Assembly (NCBI RefSeq): GCF_020510445.1
Contig: NZ_JAHBAG010000001.1
Span: 3,324,501 to 3,388,500 of the forward strand
Origin: Hydrogenophaga taeniospiralis
Lineage (GTDB): Bacteria; Pseudomonadota; Gammaproteobacteria; Burkholderiales; Burkholderiaceae_C
DNA length: 64,000 nt
Direction: 5' to 3'
Shown here: piece by piece, positions 53,092 through 61,449 of the stretch
Numbering within the stretch: the stretch's first letter is position 1
Layout of the letters: every line of letters starts with the position of its first letter
Made by a program: the position numbers and the translations under genes
Notes under the pieces: model-generated
What the model saw: only the letters and a program-made list of their open reading frames with translations
Told to the model about the DNA's origin: nothing
Database searches by the model: none

Positions 53092-53775
53092 ATGCTGAGA
53101 AATGACTTTAATAAATCGATAAAGTTGATTGTTATTTCATGGTTTATTGGTTTTTTAGGAACGCTTCACGCCGGATCATTTGAAGACTATTTCAAAGCTG
53201 TCGTGCGTGACGACGAATCGGCCGTGATCGCGCTGACTCTGCGAGGCTTTGACCTGAACACCCGCAATGCCGATGGAGACCACGCGCTGTTTCTGGCCCT
53301 GCGTGAGGGATCCTTGAAGGTGGCGGATTTCCTGCTCGACCAGACGGTGGTTCAGGTCGAGGCGCGCAACGCCCAGGGCGAAAGCCCATTGATGATGGCG
53401 GCGCTCAAAGGCCATCTGGCGCAGGCCCGCCGGCTCATCCAGCGCAAGGCCGAGGTCAACAAGCCGGGCTGGACGCCGCTGCATTACGCCGCCAGCAACG
53501 CGACGCCCGTGAGCACGGACATGGTGCGCCTGCTGCTGGAACACCACGCCTACATCGATGCCGAGTCGCCCAACCACAGCACGCCCCTGATGATGGCCGC
53601 GCACTACGGTTCGACGGACGTGGTGCAACTCCTGCTGGAAGAGGGCGCGGACCCGATGATCCGCAATGAACAGGGCATGACCGCGATCGACTTCGCCCGC
53701 CGGGCCCAGCGCGACGCCCATGCCAGCCTGATCGCCTCCTTCGTGCGCGCCAGACAGCCCCAAGGCCGCTGGTAA
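53092..53775 (+). CDS. Exported ankyrin-repeat protein
   Basis: Protein of 227 residues: a signal peptide or anchor (about 8-27, IKLIVISWFIGFLGTLHAG) followed by about five ankyrin repeats, such as NAQGESPLMMAALKGHLAQA, GWTPLHYAASNATPVSTDM and HSTPLMMAAHYGSTDVVQLL. The first 70 bp are strikingly AT-rich compared with the rest of the gene and its neighbours. It starts 3 bp after the TatD gene, so it is in the same operon. A periplasmic protein-binding role is inferred. Confidence 0.9.
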   Translation: MLRNDFNKSIKLIVISWFIGFLGTLHAGSFEDYFKAVVRDDESAVIALTLRGFDLNTRNADGDHALFLALREGSLKVADFLLDQTVVQVEARNAQGESPLMMAALKGHLAQARRLIQRKAEVNKPGWTPLHYAASNATPVSTDMVRLLLEHHAYIDAESPNHSTPLMMAAHYGSTDVVQLLLEEGADPMIRNEQGMTAIDFARRAQRDAHASLIASFVRARQPQGRW

Positions 53776-53896
53776 CCGGTTCGCCCCTCCTCGCGGGCGT
53801 GGGTTGCACCAGCCCTCGGGTAGGTGTAACCCACATGGCCGGGGCCCCCTGCGGCCCTCAGAATGCGTGCATATCCAAAACTTGAGGAGACGCATC

Positions 53897-54385
53897 GTGG
53901 CCCTGGCCAGTCAGAAAGATTTTTTCTCGGGACTCATGTTCACCGCGGTGGGCGGCGCCTTTGCCTGGGGCGCCACCACCTATGAAGTGGGGGAGGGTGC
54001 ACGCATGGGCCCCGGCTACTTCCCGCTCATGCTGGGCATCTTGCTGGTGATCCTGGGCATCATCGTCACCATCAATTCCTTCAAGGCCGGCCCGCCGGGC
54101 GGGGACCTCGTGGGTGCGTTTGCCTGGCGTCCGCTGGGGTACGTGCTGGGCGCCAACCTGGCCTTCGGCGCGTTGCTGGTGGGTCTGCCGGCCTTGGGCA
54201 TTCCCGCCATGGGCTTCATCGTCTCCATCTACGCGCTGGTGCTCATCGCGAGCATGGCGCGCAAAGGCGCCAGCCTGAAAGAGGCGCTGATCCTGGCCAC
54301 CTTTCTGGCCATCGGCAGCTACGGTGCGTTTGTTTATCTGTTGAACCTGCAGTTCCCGGTGTGGCCTGCGTTCCTCTCGAACTGA
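53897..54385 (+). CDS. tctB: Tripartite tricarboxylate transporter small subunit TctB
   Basis: Small membrane subunit of 162 residues with four transmembrane helices: FSGLMFTAVGGAFAWGATTY, YFPLMLGILLVILGIIVT, LGANLAFGALLVGLPALG and ALILATFLAIGSYGAFVYL. The GTG at 53897 is decided by AGGAGA six bases upstream; the open frame to 53804 lacks a ribosome binding site. tctA follows after 15 bp. No TctC binding protein is encoded nearby. Confidence 0.9.
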   Translation: MALASQKDFFSGLMFTAVGGAFAWGATTYEVGEGARMGPGYFPLMLGILLVILGIIVTINSFKAGPPGGDLVGAFAWRPLGYVLGANLAFGALLVGLPALGIPAMGFIVSIYALVLIASMARKGASLKEALILATFLAIGSYGAFVYLLNLQFPVWPAFLSN

Positions 54386-54400
54386 TCAGGAGCACACACA

Positions 54401-55912
54401 ATGGAACTGTTTGACCATTTGGCGCTGGGTTTCGGCGTCGCCTTCACCTTCCAGAACCTCATTTACGCCTTCGTCGGTTGCCTGCTGGGCACCCTGATCG
54501 GTGTGCTGCCGGGCATCGGTCCGCTGGCGACCATCGCCATGCTGCTGCCCGCCACCTACGGGCTGCCCCCGGTGGCCGCGCTGATCATGCTGGCCGGCAT
54601 CTACTACGGCGCGCAGTACGGCGGCTCCACCACCGCGATCCTGGTCAATCTGCCCGGCGAGTCCTCGTCGGTGGTGACGGTGATCGACGGTTACCAGATG
54701 GCGCGCAAGGGCAGGGCAGGTCCGGCCCTGGCCGCGGCCGGTCTGGGGTCCTTCTTCGCCGGGTGCGTGGGCACCCTCATCCTGGCCGCCTTTGCGCCTC
54801 CGCTGACCGAAATTGCGCTGAAGTTCGGCCCGGCCGAGTACTTTTCCCTCATGGTCGTGGGTCTCATCGGCGCCGTGGTGCTGGCATCGGGCTCGCTGCT
54901 CAAGGCGTTGGCCATGATCGTGCTGGGGCTGCTGCTGGGCCTGGTGGGCACCGACGTGAACTCCGGCGTGGCGCGTTTCAGCTTCGACATCCCCGAGCTC
55001 ACCGACGGCATCAGCTTCCTGGCCATCGCCATGGGCGTGTTCGGTTACGGCGAGATCATCAGCAACCTGTCGAAGCCCGACGAGCACCGCGAAGTCTTCA
55101 CGGGCGATGTGCACGGCATCATGCCGACCGCCGCCGATTTCAAGCGCATGCTTCCGGCCGTGCTGCGGGGCACCGCGCTGGGGTCGGTGCTGGGCATCCT
55201 GCCCGGTGGCGGCGCCTTGTTGTCTTCGTTCACGGCCTACACGATCGAAAAGAAGACCAAACTGCACCCGGGTGAAGTGCCCTTCGGGCAAGGCAACATC
55301 CGGGGCGTGGCCGCACCGGAAGCGGCCAACAACGCGGGTGCCCAGACCTCGTTCATCCCGCTGCTGACGCTGGGCATTCCGCCCAACGCCGTGATGGCGC
55401 TCATGGTCGGTGCCATGACCATCCACAACATCCAGCCGGGCCCGCAGGTCATGACCAGCAACCCGGAACTGTTCTGGGGCCTGATCGCCTCGATGTGGAT
55501 TGGCAACGCGATGCTGATCATCCTGAACCTGCCGCTGATCGGGATCTGGATCAAGCTGCTGACCGTGCCGTACAAATGGCTGTTCCCGGCCATCGTGCTG
55601 TTCTGCGCCGTGGGGGTCTATTCCACCAACAACAACGTGTTCGACATCTGGATGGTGGCGCTGTTCGGCCTGATCGGCTACATCTTCATCAAGCTCGGCT
55701 GTGAGCCCGCACCCTTGCTGCTCGGGTTGATCCTGGGGCCGATGATGGAAGAGTACCTGCGCCGGGCGTTGCTGATCTCACGCGGCGACTGGTCGGTGTT
55801 TGTCACGCGGCCGTTGTCCGCCAGCCTGCTGGCCATCGCGGCCCTGTTGCTGGTGGTCGTGCTCATGCCCTCCATCAAGAAAAAGCGCGAAGAGGCCTTT
55901 GTCGAAGACTGA
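54401..55912 (+). CDS. tctA: Tripartite tricarboxylate transporter large subunit TctA
   Basis: Membrane permease of 503 residues with about 11-12 helices. The family block GVLPGIGPLATIAMLLPATY and YYGAQYGGSTTAILVNLPGE is intact, as are LGILPGGGALLSSF and GVAAPEAANNAGAQTSFIPL. It works with TctB and a periplasmic TctC binding protein to import carboxylates using an ion gradient. The missing TctC must be supplied from elsewhere, as is common in Burkholderiales, which encode many orphan binding proteins. Confidence 0.95.
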   Translation: MELFDHLALGFGVAFTFQNLIYAFVGCLLGTLIGVLPGIGPLATIAMLLPATYGLPPVAALIMLAGIYYGAQYGGSTTAILVNLPGESSSVVTVIDGYQMARKGRAGPALAAAGLGSFFAGCVGTLILAAFAPPLTEIALKFGPAEYFSLMVVGLIGAVVLASGSLLKALAMIVLGLLLGLVGTDVNSGVARFSFDIPELTDGISFLAIAMGVFGYGEIISNLSKPDEHREVFTGDVHGIMPTAADFKRMLPAVLRGTALGSVLGILPGGGALLSSFTAYTIEKKTKLHPGEVPFGQGNIRGVAAPEAANNAGAQTSFIPLLTLGIPPNAVMALMVGAMTIHNIQPGPQVMTSNPELFWGLIASMWIGNAMLIILNLPLIGIWIKLLTVPYKWLFPAIVLFCAVGVYSTNNNVFDIWMVALFGLIGYIFIKLGCEPAPLLLGLILGPMMEEYLRRALLISRGDWSVFVTRPLSASLLAIAALLLVVVLMPSIKKKREEAFVED

Positions 55913-55927
55913 GTGCTGTGTTTGAAC

Positions 55928-55963
55928 AAAAAAGCCCGGCGCAGGAATTGGCCGGGCTTTTTT
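55928..55963. terminator. Bidirectional intrinsic terminator after tctA
   Basis: Perfect 13-bp stem: AAAAAAGCCCGGC, 10-nt loop, GCCGGGCTTTTTT, with T-tracts on both strands. It serves tctA on the plus strand and the 56003 micropeptide gene on the minus strand. Confidence 0.88.
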
Positions 55964-55966
55964 GTG

Positions 55967-55987
55967 GGCGCCTGCGGGCGCCTTTTT
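55967..55987 (+). terminator. Second tandem terminator
   Basis: Stem GGCGCC / GGCGCC with loop TGCG followed by TTTTT. It backs up the terminator just before it on the plus strand. Confidence 0.65.
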
Positions 55988-56002
55988 GTTGGGGCGGATG
56001 GA

Positions 56003-56098
56003 TCAGAGGAACATGCGCAGATGTTCGCCCGCCCATTGCAGCACCCAGAAAAAGGCGCTCATGACGACGCCTATGGTCAGGAATGGATGGTCAACCAT
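56003..56098 (-). CDS. 31-residue single-span membrane micropeptide
   Basis: Short frame encoding 31 residues: MVDHPFLTIGVVMSAFFWV then LQWAGEHLRMFL. One hydrophobic span (about residues 5-22) with a charged C-terminal end, like the small membrane proteins that modulate larger complexes. A good ribosome binding site, GGAG, lies 8 bp before the ATG. A possible promoter lies at 56300-56328, and the bidirectional terminator at 55928 ends its transcript, which supports a real minus-strand gene. No family recognised; function unknown. Confidence 0.55.
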   Translation of the reverse strand: MVDHPFLTIGVVMSAFFWVLQWAGEHLRMFL

Positions 56099-56352
56099 GG
56101 TGTGCTCCAAAGGTCAATGCTGAGAGGCGCCCGGTATCGCCGAAGTGGTGGAATGCTCGGACGCGGCGTCCAACGAAGCGCCGTTGTCCGAAAGAACATC
56201 GCGGCTCTTGCCACACGCCCTGAACAACCCATGTATCGGCCGCCGACGCGGGCGCGACAGCGGTTTTCTGTATCAAAGTGTTCCTCGGCATGGCTTGGCT
56301 TTATGTTCCACGATGTATATTATGTTAATAAACAAGCGACAAGCATCGATCT
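56099..56352. other. Intergenic region between micropeptide and regulator
   Basis: 254 bp with no well-supported gene. Its distal end (56300-56340) is unusually AT-rich and contains the candidate promoter. A 66-codon frame on the minus strand (56091-56291) overlaps the micropeptide and lacks a ribosome binding site; I do not annotate it. Confidence 0.4.
56300..56328 (-). promoter_or_regulatory. Candidate promoter for the micropeptide gene
   Basis: Minus strand: -35 TTAACA (56323-56328), 17-bp spacer, -10 CATAAA (56300-56305), in an AT-rich patch directly after the regulator stop. Leaves a leader of about 200 nt. Confidence 0.35.
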
Positions 56353-57939
56353 TCAGGCCGCCGTATCCGGAACACCGGCTCGGCGCAACCCGTCAACATA
56401 GATGTCCAGCTGATCGGCATCCAGCACATAGAACAGCCGTTCCCGGGTCCAGTCGCAATTGAAGTCGGGTTTGCGCTCCAGCAATTGTTCAAGCGCGCTA
56501 GCGATCTCTTCGCCCGCACCGATGTGCCCCAGCGCGGCGAGCCGATGAGCAAACGGCCAATAGTGGCAATTCGGAGCCCGTACCGCCTGGCTGGCATAGG
56601 CATTGGCCCGCGCGAAGTCGCGGGCGAACAGCTTGGCCTGCGCTCGGTACGAAAGAAAGGCCCACCGCATGGGGTCGTGCGGACTGAGGTCGAGCGCATG
56701 CTGAAACAAGGGATCGGCGCGCTCGAAGTCACCCATGTAGACGTATGAATCCGCCAGGCCACACCAGGCGATGGCCAGTGCCGGATTGAGGGTGGTTGCC
56801 AAGGCCATTTCATCGATCGCGTCCCTGTAACGCTTCTTGACGGTGAGCACCCTGCCCAGCGCAAAACGCACGGATGCGTCCTGGTCATCGAGCTCGACGG
56901 CCCGAAGTGCGATGTTCAGGGCCTCATCCAGCTGCTGGGGCACTGGCGGCGCATCGAAGTAGATCATGCTGAGCACGACGGCGTAGGACAAGAATGCGTA
57001 GGCGAGCGAAAACTGCGGATCGAGCTCGACCGCACGCCGCAGCCAGGCCTGCGCCTCCCGGTTGTCGCCCGGGGTGGCCCGGTACAGGTGCGACATGCCC
57101 AGATGGAAATGGTCCCAGGCCTCCAGTGAGCGCGGTGGGTGCCGCACGAGGTGCCGACGCGTGAAATGCCCAATCTCGGGTTCGATGCGCCCGGCGATCT
57201 TCTCGGCGATGTCATCCTGCACGGAAAAGATGTCTCCCATGTCGCGGTCGTAGTGCTCGGCCAGCACGGCGTAGCCGTGGCGGGTATCGACCAGCTGGAA
57301 GCTGATGCGCAGGCGGCCCTGCGCGCAATGGATGGTGCCATCCACCAGGTAGTCCACCTGCAACGCCGTCGCGGCCATCTTCGGACTCGCGCGCTTGAGG
57401 CCGAAACTCGCGTTGCGGGCCAGCACGAACAGTGTGCGGCAGCGGGTGAGCAGCCCGATGAGGTCTGCTGCAATACCGTCGGCAAGGTGATCCTGCACGG
57501 GATCGCCACTCAGGTTGTCGAAGGGAATGACGGCCACCGACGGGCGCGGGCCCGGCTTGGGCGTCGCTGGCGAATCGATCACGACACCGTCGAGAGGGAA
57601 TATCTGGGAGATGGCCCCGCCCGGGCTCGTTCCTCCCCTCACCTGGCCAATGAAACGCACGCCCTTGCGCGCATAGGTCCGTATCAGCCGCTGGCTGCGC
57701 CCGTCGTCATGAAGTGCCCTTCTGAGCACCGACAGGCGGCTTTCGATGGTCGAGTCGCATACGGTTCGGCCCTTCCATATCTGCCGGACCAGCTCGTCCT
57801 TGTCGACGACCCGTTCACGTTCACGAACCAGGTATGCCAACAGATCGAAGACCTGAGGCTCAAGGGCCACCTCCGAGCCCCTGAAGGTGAGCTCCCGCCG
57901 CGCCATGTCCAGTACGAAGTCTTCGAACAGGATGTCCAT
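56353..57939 (-). CDS. Winged-helix regulator with TolB-like and TPR domains (CadC/HilA-type)
   Basis: Protein of 528 residues. Residues 1-100 form an OmpR-type winged helix: LEPQVFDLLAYLVRERERVV, DKDELVRQIWKGRTV, STIESRLSVLRRAL, IRTYARKGVRFIG. Next is a TolB/FlgO-like domain (about 130-250: SVAVIPFDNLSGDPVQDHLA, VDYLVDGTIHCAQGRLRISF) and then TPR-like repeats (about 270-510: YRATPGDNREAQAWLRRAV, ALAIAWCGLADSYVYMGDFE). No transmembrane helix, so unlike CadC it would be soluble. It diverges from the gene pair at 58065-58846 over a 125-bp gap, which it may control. Confidence 0.88.
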   Translation of the reverse strand: MDILFEDFVLDMARRELTFRGSEVALEPQVFDLLAYLVRERERVVDKDELVRQIWKGRTVCDSTIESRLSVLRRALHDDGRSQRLIRTYARKGVRFIGQVRGGTSPGGAISQIFPLDGVVIDSPATPKPGPRPSVAVIPFDNLSGDPVQDHLADGIAADLIGLLTRCRTLFVLARNASFGLKRASPKMAATALQVDYLVDGTIHCAQGRLRISFQLVDTRHGYAVLAEHYDRDMGDIFSVQDDIAEKIAGRIEPEIGHFTRRHLVRHPPRSLEAWDHFHLGMSHLYRATPGDNREAQAWLRRAVELDPQFSLAYAFLSYAVVLSMIYFDAPPVPQQLDEALNIALRAVELDDQDASVRFALGRVLTVKKRYRDAIDEMALATTLNPALAIAWCGLADSYVYMGDFERADPLFQHALDLSPHDPMRWAFLSYRAQAKLFARDFARANAYASQAVRAPNCHYWPFAHRLAALGHIGAGEEIASALEQLLERKPDFNCDWTRERLFYVLDADQLDIYVDGLRRAGVPDTAA

Positions 57940-58064
57940 GATTCCTCACGAACGGAGCCGGGATCCGCTGGAGCAAAAGACCAGCAAAAGACAAGAGTTT
58001 CTTAAGGACACCACGTCGCTCCTTTGGGCAACATGAACTCCCCTTATTCAACCTGGAGCCGATC

Positions 58065-58373
58065 ATGATCGTCGCACGTTGGCAAGTCAACGCCCGTTTC
58101 GGGCTAAAGCAGGAGCTGATCGATGAGATCAGGAACTGGTGGAAAACCATAGGACGTGACATCGGACAGACCGACGTCACCATCTTGACCGGCAGTGTCG
58201 GTGCCGCCGAGTCGCTCATCACCGTGGACGTGCGCTGCCCGGACATGGCCGAACTGCAGTCCCAATGGGATCAGCTGGCGCATTTTCCCGAACACAAGGC
58301 ATTTGCCCTGCGGGTGGAGCCGTTGGTCGTCTCCGGTTCAACCCGTTGGGAGATCCTCAAGGTCGTCACGTGA
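58065..58373 (+). CDS. Small alpha/beta protein, possibly dimeric ferredoxin-like fold
   Basis: Protein of 102 residues, no signal. It alternates beta strands and helices (MIVARWQVNARFG, KQELIDEIRNWWKTIGRDIG, SLITVDVRCPDMAELQSQWD, LRVEPLVVSGSTRWEIL), as in monooxygenase-like dimeric alpha/beta barrels (ABM/NIPSNAP type). This is a fold guess only. Ribosome binding site GGAG 7 bp upstream of the ATG. First gene of a pair with the cupin and divergent from the regulator gene. Confidence 0.7.
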   Translation: MIVARWQVNARFGLKQELIDEIRNWWKTIGRDIGQTDVTILTGSVGAAESLITVDVRCPDMAELQSQWDQLAHFPEHKAFALRVEPLVVSGSTRWEILKVVT

Positions 58374-58398
58374 GTCGCCGCTTCGAGTGGCATTTATC

Positions 58399-58404
58399 AA
58401 GGAG
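58399..58404 (+). promoter_or_regulatory. Ribosome binding site that decides the cupin start
   Basis: AAGGAG lies only 1 bp before an ATG at 58406 but 7 bp before the ATG at 58412, so the second is the likely start. Confidence 0.6.
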
Positions 58405-58411
58405 CATGAAA

Positions 58412-58846
58412 ATGACAGTACGTTGCATACCCCTGGCCGCCCTGCTGTTGCTGGGTGCCCACCTCCCCGGCCACACGCAGGACAGCCCGCTTCCCGCCGG
58501 CTTCACAACCCAGCCGTTGCTCAAGACCGGCATGACACGCGACAACGAACCCATTCGCTATCCGGCGGCGAACCCCGAAATGGTTTCGGTCATCGGGACC
58601 CTGGAAAAAGGCGGCCGCACGCCTTTGCACATGCACCCAGTGCCGGTGTATGTCTATGTGCTTGATGGCGAAATCGAGCTGCGTACCGAAGGCAGTCAAC
58701 CCCAGCGCTACAAGGCCGGACAGGCTTTCATCGAATCCCAGAACCGCCAGCACCAGGCTTTCAACGTGGCCCCTGAGGGCCCGAGTCGGCTGTTGGTCGT
58801 CTTTGTCGGAGAGGCCGGCAAGCCCACCACCGTCGCCGGCAACTGA
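58412..58846 (+). CDS. Exported cupin-domain protein
   Basis: Protein of 144 residues. A signal peptide (MTVRCIPLAALLLLGAHLPG) is followed by one cupin barrel. The metal-binding motifs are HMHPVPVYVYVLDGEIEL (His, His, Glu) and NRQHQAFNV (His). Exported single-cupin proteins of this kind are mostly of unknown function. It lies 38 bp after the small alpha/beta gene, which suggests a shared role under the divergent regulator. Confidence 0.82.
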   Translation: MTVRCIPLAALLLLGAHLPGHTQDSPLPAGFTTQPLLKTGMTRDNEPIRYPAANPEMVSVIGTLEKGGRTPLHMHPVPVYVYVLDGEIELRTEGSQPQRYKAGQAFIESQNRQHQAFNVAPEGPSRLLVVFVGEAGKPTTVAGN

Positions 58847-59053
58847 CCCACGCAACACGACCCCGTCCGCAACGATGAGCCCTCGCCTGGACGGTGTCAT
58901 TGGCCCATGACTTGCTTGAAGCGGGTGTGATGCCGCCCATTCGGGGAAACACCAGCATGGTGCATCGGGCAATTGGACTGCCCAGACCTACAATGTGACC
59001 CTCCGGCAGGAGTCCAATCCGGCCACCCTCATTCAACCTTTGCAAGGAAATCC

Positions 59054-59908
59054 ATGAAGCACCTGTTCCTGTCCCTGAGTGTGATCGCCGCCGCCACCCT
59101 GGCGGGTTGCGGCAAGACCGAAGCACCGGCCCCGGCCGCACCTGCAGCACCCGAACCCGCGGCCGCGGCACCCGCTCCCGCCAGCCAGTGGCCCGAGCTG
59201 CGCGTGGCCATCGACCCGACCTACAAGCCGTTCACCTACAAGACCGAAGCCGGCGAACCCGCCGGTTTTGACGTCGACATCGCCAAGGCCCTGTGCGACG
59301 AACTCAAGAGCAAGTGCGTTTTCGTCGAACAAGCCTGGGACGGCATGATCCCCGGCCTGCAGGCCAAGAAGTACGACGCCATCATTTCCTCGATGTCGAT
59401 CACCGAGGAACGCAAGCAGGCCGTGGACTTCACGGGCAAGTACTACAACACACCCTCGTGTGTGGTGGTGAAGTCGGCACTGAAACTGGGCGCCGAAGCG
59501 GCCAACTTCAAGGGCAAGAAGATCGGCGTGCTCAAGGCGTCCACGCAAGAGAAATACGCCATGGGTGAACTCCAGCCCGCGGGCGCCACCATCGTGCCCT
59601 ACGACGCCCAGGACCAGGTCTATCTGGACATCAAGTCCGGCCGCCTGGATGGCACTGTGGCCGATGTGGTCGAGGTCGCTGGTGGCTTCCTGTCCACCCC
59701 GGACGGCAAGGACTACAGCTGCGCCGGTGGCCGCATCCCGGTCGAGTTCGAGAAATACTTCGGCGCTGGCGCCGGTGTGGCGATCCGCAAGGAAGACACG
59801 GCCCTGCGTGACGCGCTGGATGCGGGCATCAAGGCCATCCGTGACAACGGCAAGTGGAAGGAAATCGCCGAGAAGCACGTTCCTGGCGTGGACATCTGGG
59901 GCTCCTGA
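59054..59908 (+). CDS. Polar amino-acid ABC transporter, substrate-binding lipoprotein
   Basis: Solute-binding protein of 284 residues, family 3. Lipobox LAGC (Cys19) is followed by an unusually long Ala/Pro linker (about 22-43) before the domain start LRVAIDPTYKPFTYKTEAG. Then GFDVDIAKALCDELK, WDGMIPGLQAKKYDAIISSM, the signature SITEERKQAVDFTGKYYNTP and ATIVPYDAQDQVYLDIKSGR. It is of the lysine/arginine/ornithine-binding type, but the deacylase gene in the operon hints at an acylated or otherwise modified amino acid. The ATG at 59054 is preferred; the frame opens at 58973. First gene of the transporter operon. Confidence 0.92.
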   Translation: MKHLFLSLSVIAAATLAGCGKTEAPAPAAPAAPEPAAAAPAPASQWPELRVAIDPTYKPFTYKTEAGEPAGFDVDIAKALCDELKSKCVFVEQAWDGMIPGLQAKKYDAIISSMSITEERKQAVDFTGKYYNTPSCVVVKSALKLGAEAANFKGKKIGVLKASTQEKYAMGELQPAGATIVPYDAQDQVYLDIKSGRLDGTVADVVEVAGGFLSTPDGKDYSCAGGRIPVEFEKYFGAGAGVAIRKEDTALRDALDAGIKAIRDNGKWKEIAEKHVPGVDIWGS

Positions 59909-59935
59909 GCCTGAGCGCCCGGAGGCCACGATCCA

Positions 59936-60637
59936 ATGACGACTTACCTTCTCAGCATCCTTCAAGGGCTGTTGGTCACCATTGGTGTGTCCCTGGGCGC
60001 GCTCATCGTGGCCGCCCTGTTGGGTCTGGCCGGTGCGGCAGCCAAGCTGTCGCACCTCAAATGGCTCAACTGGGTGGGTGACATCTATTCCACCGTGATC
60101 CGGGGTGTCCCGGATCTGGTGTGGATGCTCCTGCTGTATTTCGGGGGCCAGATTCTGGTCAACGACATCGCGGAAGCCCTGGGCTTTCGCAGCGGTCCGC
60201 AGATCAACCCGTTCGTGGCGGGCGTGCTGACCATCGGTTTTGTGTATGGCGCCTACATGACGGAAACTTTCCGGGGCGCGATCATGAGCGTGCCCAAAGG
60301 CCAGTCGGAAGCCGGTTGGGCTTTTGGCATGAGCCGGTTCTACACATTCCGGCGCATGGTGCTCCCGCAAATGGTGCGTTTCGCCCTGCCCAGCTTCACC
60401 AACAACTGGCTGGTGCTGCTCAAGGCCACGGCCCTGGTGTCGGTGATCGGCCTGGCGGACATCACCAACCTGTCCAAACAGGCCGGCGCCGCGGCGCGTG
60501 GGCAGATCCCTGGCGCCGCCATCATCTTCATGGCCTTCGCCGGCCTGCTGTACCTGCTGATCACCAGCATCAGCCTGCTGCTGCTGCGCCACGCTGAAAA
60601 ACGCTATTCGGTCGGCGTCAAGCGGGGGGATTTCTGA
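59936..60637 (+). CDS. Amino-acid ABC transporter permease (HisQ type)
   Basis: Permease of 233 residues with about five transmembrane helices. It has the HEQM-type EAA loop MSVPKGQSEAGWAFGMSRFY and the start LLSILQGLLVTIGVSLGALI. Its stop overlaps the next permease start by one base (TGATG), which indicates coupled translation. Confidence 0.94.
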   Translation: MTTYLLSILQGLLVTIGVSLGALIVAALLGLAGAAAKLSHLKWLNWVGDIYSTVIRGVPDLVWMLLLYFGGQILVNDIAEALGFRSGPQINPFVAGVLTIGFVYGAYMTETFRGAIMSVPKGQSEAGWAFGMSRFYTFRRMVLPQMVRFALPSFTNNWLVLLKATALVSVIGLADITNLSKQAGAAARGQIPGAAIIFMAFAGLLYLLITSISLLLLRHAEKRYSVGVKRGDF

Positions 60638-61353
60638 TGGACAAGTTCGCCATCATTTTCCAGCCGCAAAACCTGCAGCTCTACTGGACCGGTTTCATCG
60701 CCACCATGGAGCTGCTGGCGGTCAGCCTGATCGCGGGCGCCTTGCTGACGCTGCCGCTCACGCTGATGCGCGTGTCGCGCAACCGCTGGGTCTCGTCCCC
60801 GGTCTGGCTGTTCACCTACGTGGTGCGTGGCACGCCGCTGCTGATCCAGGTCTATTTCATCTACTACGGCATCGCCCAGCTGGAGTGGGTGCAAGGCCTG
60901 TGGGACACCCACTGGCCGTTCACCTGGTTCAAAGACCCCTTCTTCTGCGCCGTGCTGGCGTTCACGCTCAACACCTGCGCCTATACCGTCGAGATGCTGG
61001 CGGGCGCCATCAAGGAAACACCGGCGGGCGAAATCGAGGCCGCTCAGGCGGCGGGTTTCGGCAAATGGAACATGATGTTCCGCCTGATCCTGCCCAGCGC
61101 CATGCGCCGCACCCTGCCCGGCTATTCCAACGAAGTGGTGATGATGCTGCACGCCACCTCGCTGGCCAGCGTGGTGCCCGCGCTGTACGACCTGACCAAC
61201 GCGGCCTACGCCATCTACAAGACCTATTACCTGGCGTTCCAGCCGTTCATCTTCGTCGCGGTCCTGTATTTCGTGCTGACCTTCGCGCTGGTGTACGTGT
61301 TCCGGCTGCTGGAGCGCCGTTTTCTCGCTTATCTGCGCCCCATTGCCCACTGA
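60637..61353 (+). CDS. Amino-acid ABC transporter permease (HisM type)
   Basis: Permease of 238 residues: FIATMELLAVSLIAGALLTL, VVRGTPLLIQVYFIYYG and the EAA loop IKETPAGEIEAAQAAGFGK. It pairs with the preceding HisQ-type protein as the membrane heterodimer. A gap of 96 bp separates it from the deacylase gene. Confidence 0.94.
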   Translation: MDKFAIIFQPQNLQLYWTGFIATMELLAVSLIAGALLTLPLTLMRVSRNRWVSSPVWLFTYVVRGTPLLIQVYFIYYGIAQLEWVQGLWDTHWPFTWFKDPFFCAVLAFTLNTCAYTVEMLAGAIKETPAGEIEAAQAAGFGKWNMMFRLILPSAMRRTLPGYSNEVVMMLHATSLASVVPALYDLTNAAYAIYKTYYLAFQPFIFVAVLYFVLTFALVYVFRLLERRFLAYLRPIAH

Positions 61354-61449
61354 CACGACCACCCGTCCTGGGTTAGCCTTGCGCTGCATGACCGGCCCGA
61401 TCGGGCAGACGCCCGCCCCCTGGCGGGTTCGTGGTCCTAGAACGTCGAT

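Noticed and set aside
56091..56291. 66-codon minus-strand frame downstream of the regulator
   Set aside because: No ribosome binding site, low-complexity basic composition, and overlap with the better supported micropeptide.
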